Origin: Betaproteobacteria bacterium
Lineage (GTDB): Bacteria; Pseudomonadota; Gammaproteobacteria; Burkholderiales; Rhodocyclaceae
Reading direction: 5' to 3'
NCBI GenBank assembly: GCA_020047725.1
Contig: JAIFNM010000040.1
Coordinates: 1-5,713, forward strand
Length of the DNA: 5,713 nucleotides
The stretch's first letter is position 1, and each line of letters opens with the position of its first letter. The notes under the pieces were generated by a model. That model worked only from the letters and a program-made list of their open reading frames with translations, did not search any database and was not told where the DNA came from. Made by a program: the position numbers and the translations under genes. Of the stretch, positions 5,682 to 5,713 are shown piece after piece.

Positions 5682-5713
5682 GGCTTAAAATGCCAATGAG
5701 TGCAACCGGCCAC

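Larger units (their letters stand above)
997..5713 (-). mobile_element. Tn3-family transposon, left end to beyond the window, carrying a KilA-N gene
   Basis: The element contains collinear tnpR and tnpA transcribed towards the left end, with res upstream of tnpR. Tn21/Tn501-type members of the family share this arrangement. The left boundary is set in the G-run at 996-1001, just past the tnpA stop. No reverse complement of that end (expected to read towards GGCTTACACCCCC) is found up to 5713. The right end is therefore outside, and the KilA-N gene is inferred to be cargo. Only one end is visible, so the 5-bp target duplication typical of the family cannot be tested. Bases immediately left of the G-run read GATTA. 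Both transposition genes are intact, so the element may be active. Confidence 0.8.

Noticed and set aside
5369..5713. Minus-strand open frame antisense to the end of the KilA-N gene, running off the right edge
   Set aside because: It overlaps the conserved C-terminal part of the KilA-N protein on the opposite strand and shows no family I recognise. A real gene starting to the right cannot be excluded.

Overview
The window looks like part of a proteobacterial (probably beta- or gamma-proteobacterial) mobile replicon: a plasmid, or an integrative conjugative element. The genes are moderately GC-rich, and a Tn3-family transposon lies beside what appears to be a conjugation gene cluster. The host guess rests on composition and gene style only. 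No chromosomal marker gene is present.

Left flank (1-996): two short-spaced genes run leftwards. The one at the edge (from 422 down past position 1) encodes an N-terminus with membrane segments followed by a linker. It resembles the start of a VirD4/TraD-type type IV secretion coupling protein, but the ATPase motifs would lie outside the window. Just upstream of it is a 102-residue protein with two membrane segments (751-443). Its GTG start is fixed by a good Shine-Dalgarno sequence, and a hairpin plus T7 run sits immediately 5' of that. Between this operon and the transposon, 764-996 holds no convincing gene. It contains a dense cluster of TGCGCA/CGCAT motifs, tandem heptamers and two perfect hairpins.

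Transposon (about 997 to beyond 5713): the left inverted repeat begins in the G-run at 996-1001 and covers the stop codon of tnpA. tnpA (1029-4061, minus) encodes a full-length 1010-residue Tn3-family DDE transposase with D701, D773 and E905. tnpR (4058-4666, minus) encodes a serine resolvase with an extra C-terminal helix-turn-helix, and it overlaps tnpA by ATGA, so the two form one operon. Upstream of tnpR lies a probable three-part res site (about 4651-4789). Its distal subsite is a near-perfect 32-bp dyad with inverted 12-bp half-sites.

Cargo: divergent from tnpR, and starting 15 bp beyond the res dyad, is a complete 275-residue KilA-N domain protein (4805-5632, plus). No right inverted repeat occurs before the window ends, so this gene is inferred to be transposon cargo. 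Codons 63-72 of the gene form a perfect 30-bp palindrome, exactly in register with the reading frame. This is the most unexpected sequence object in the window.

Working picture: TnpA makes a cointegrate from the end repeats, and TnpR resolves it at res and probably represses from there. The KilA-N gene reads out of the same control region, so it may be regulated by resolvase binding. Whether it controls the transposon, acts on the host plasmid, or has a defence or phage-related role cannot be told from sequence.
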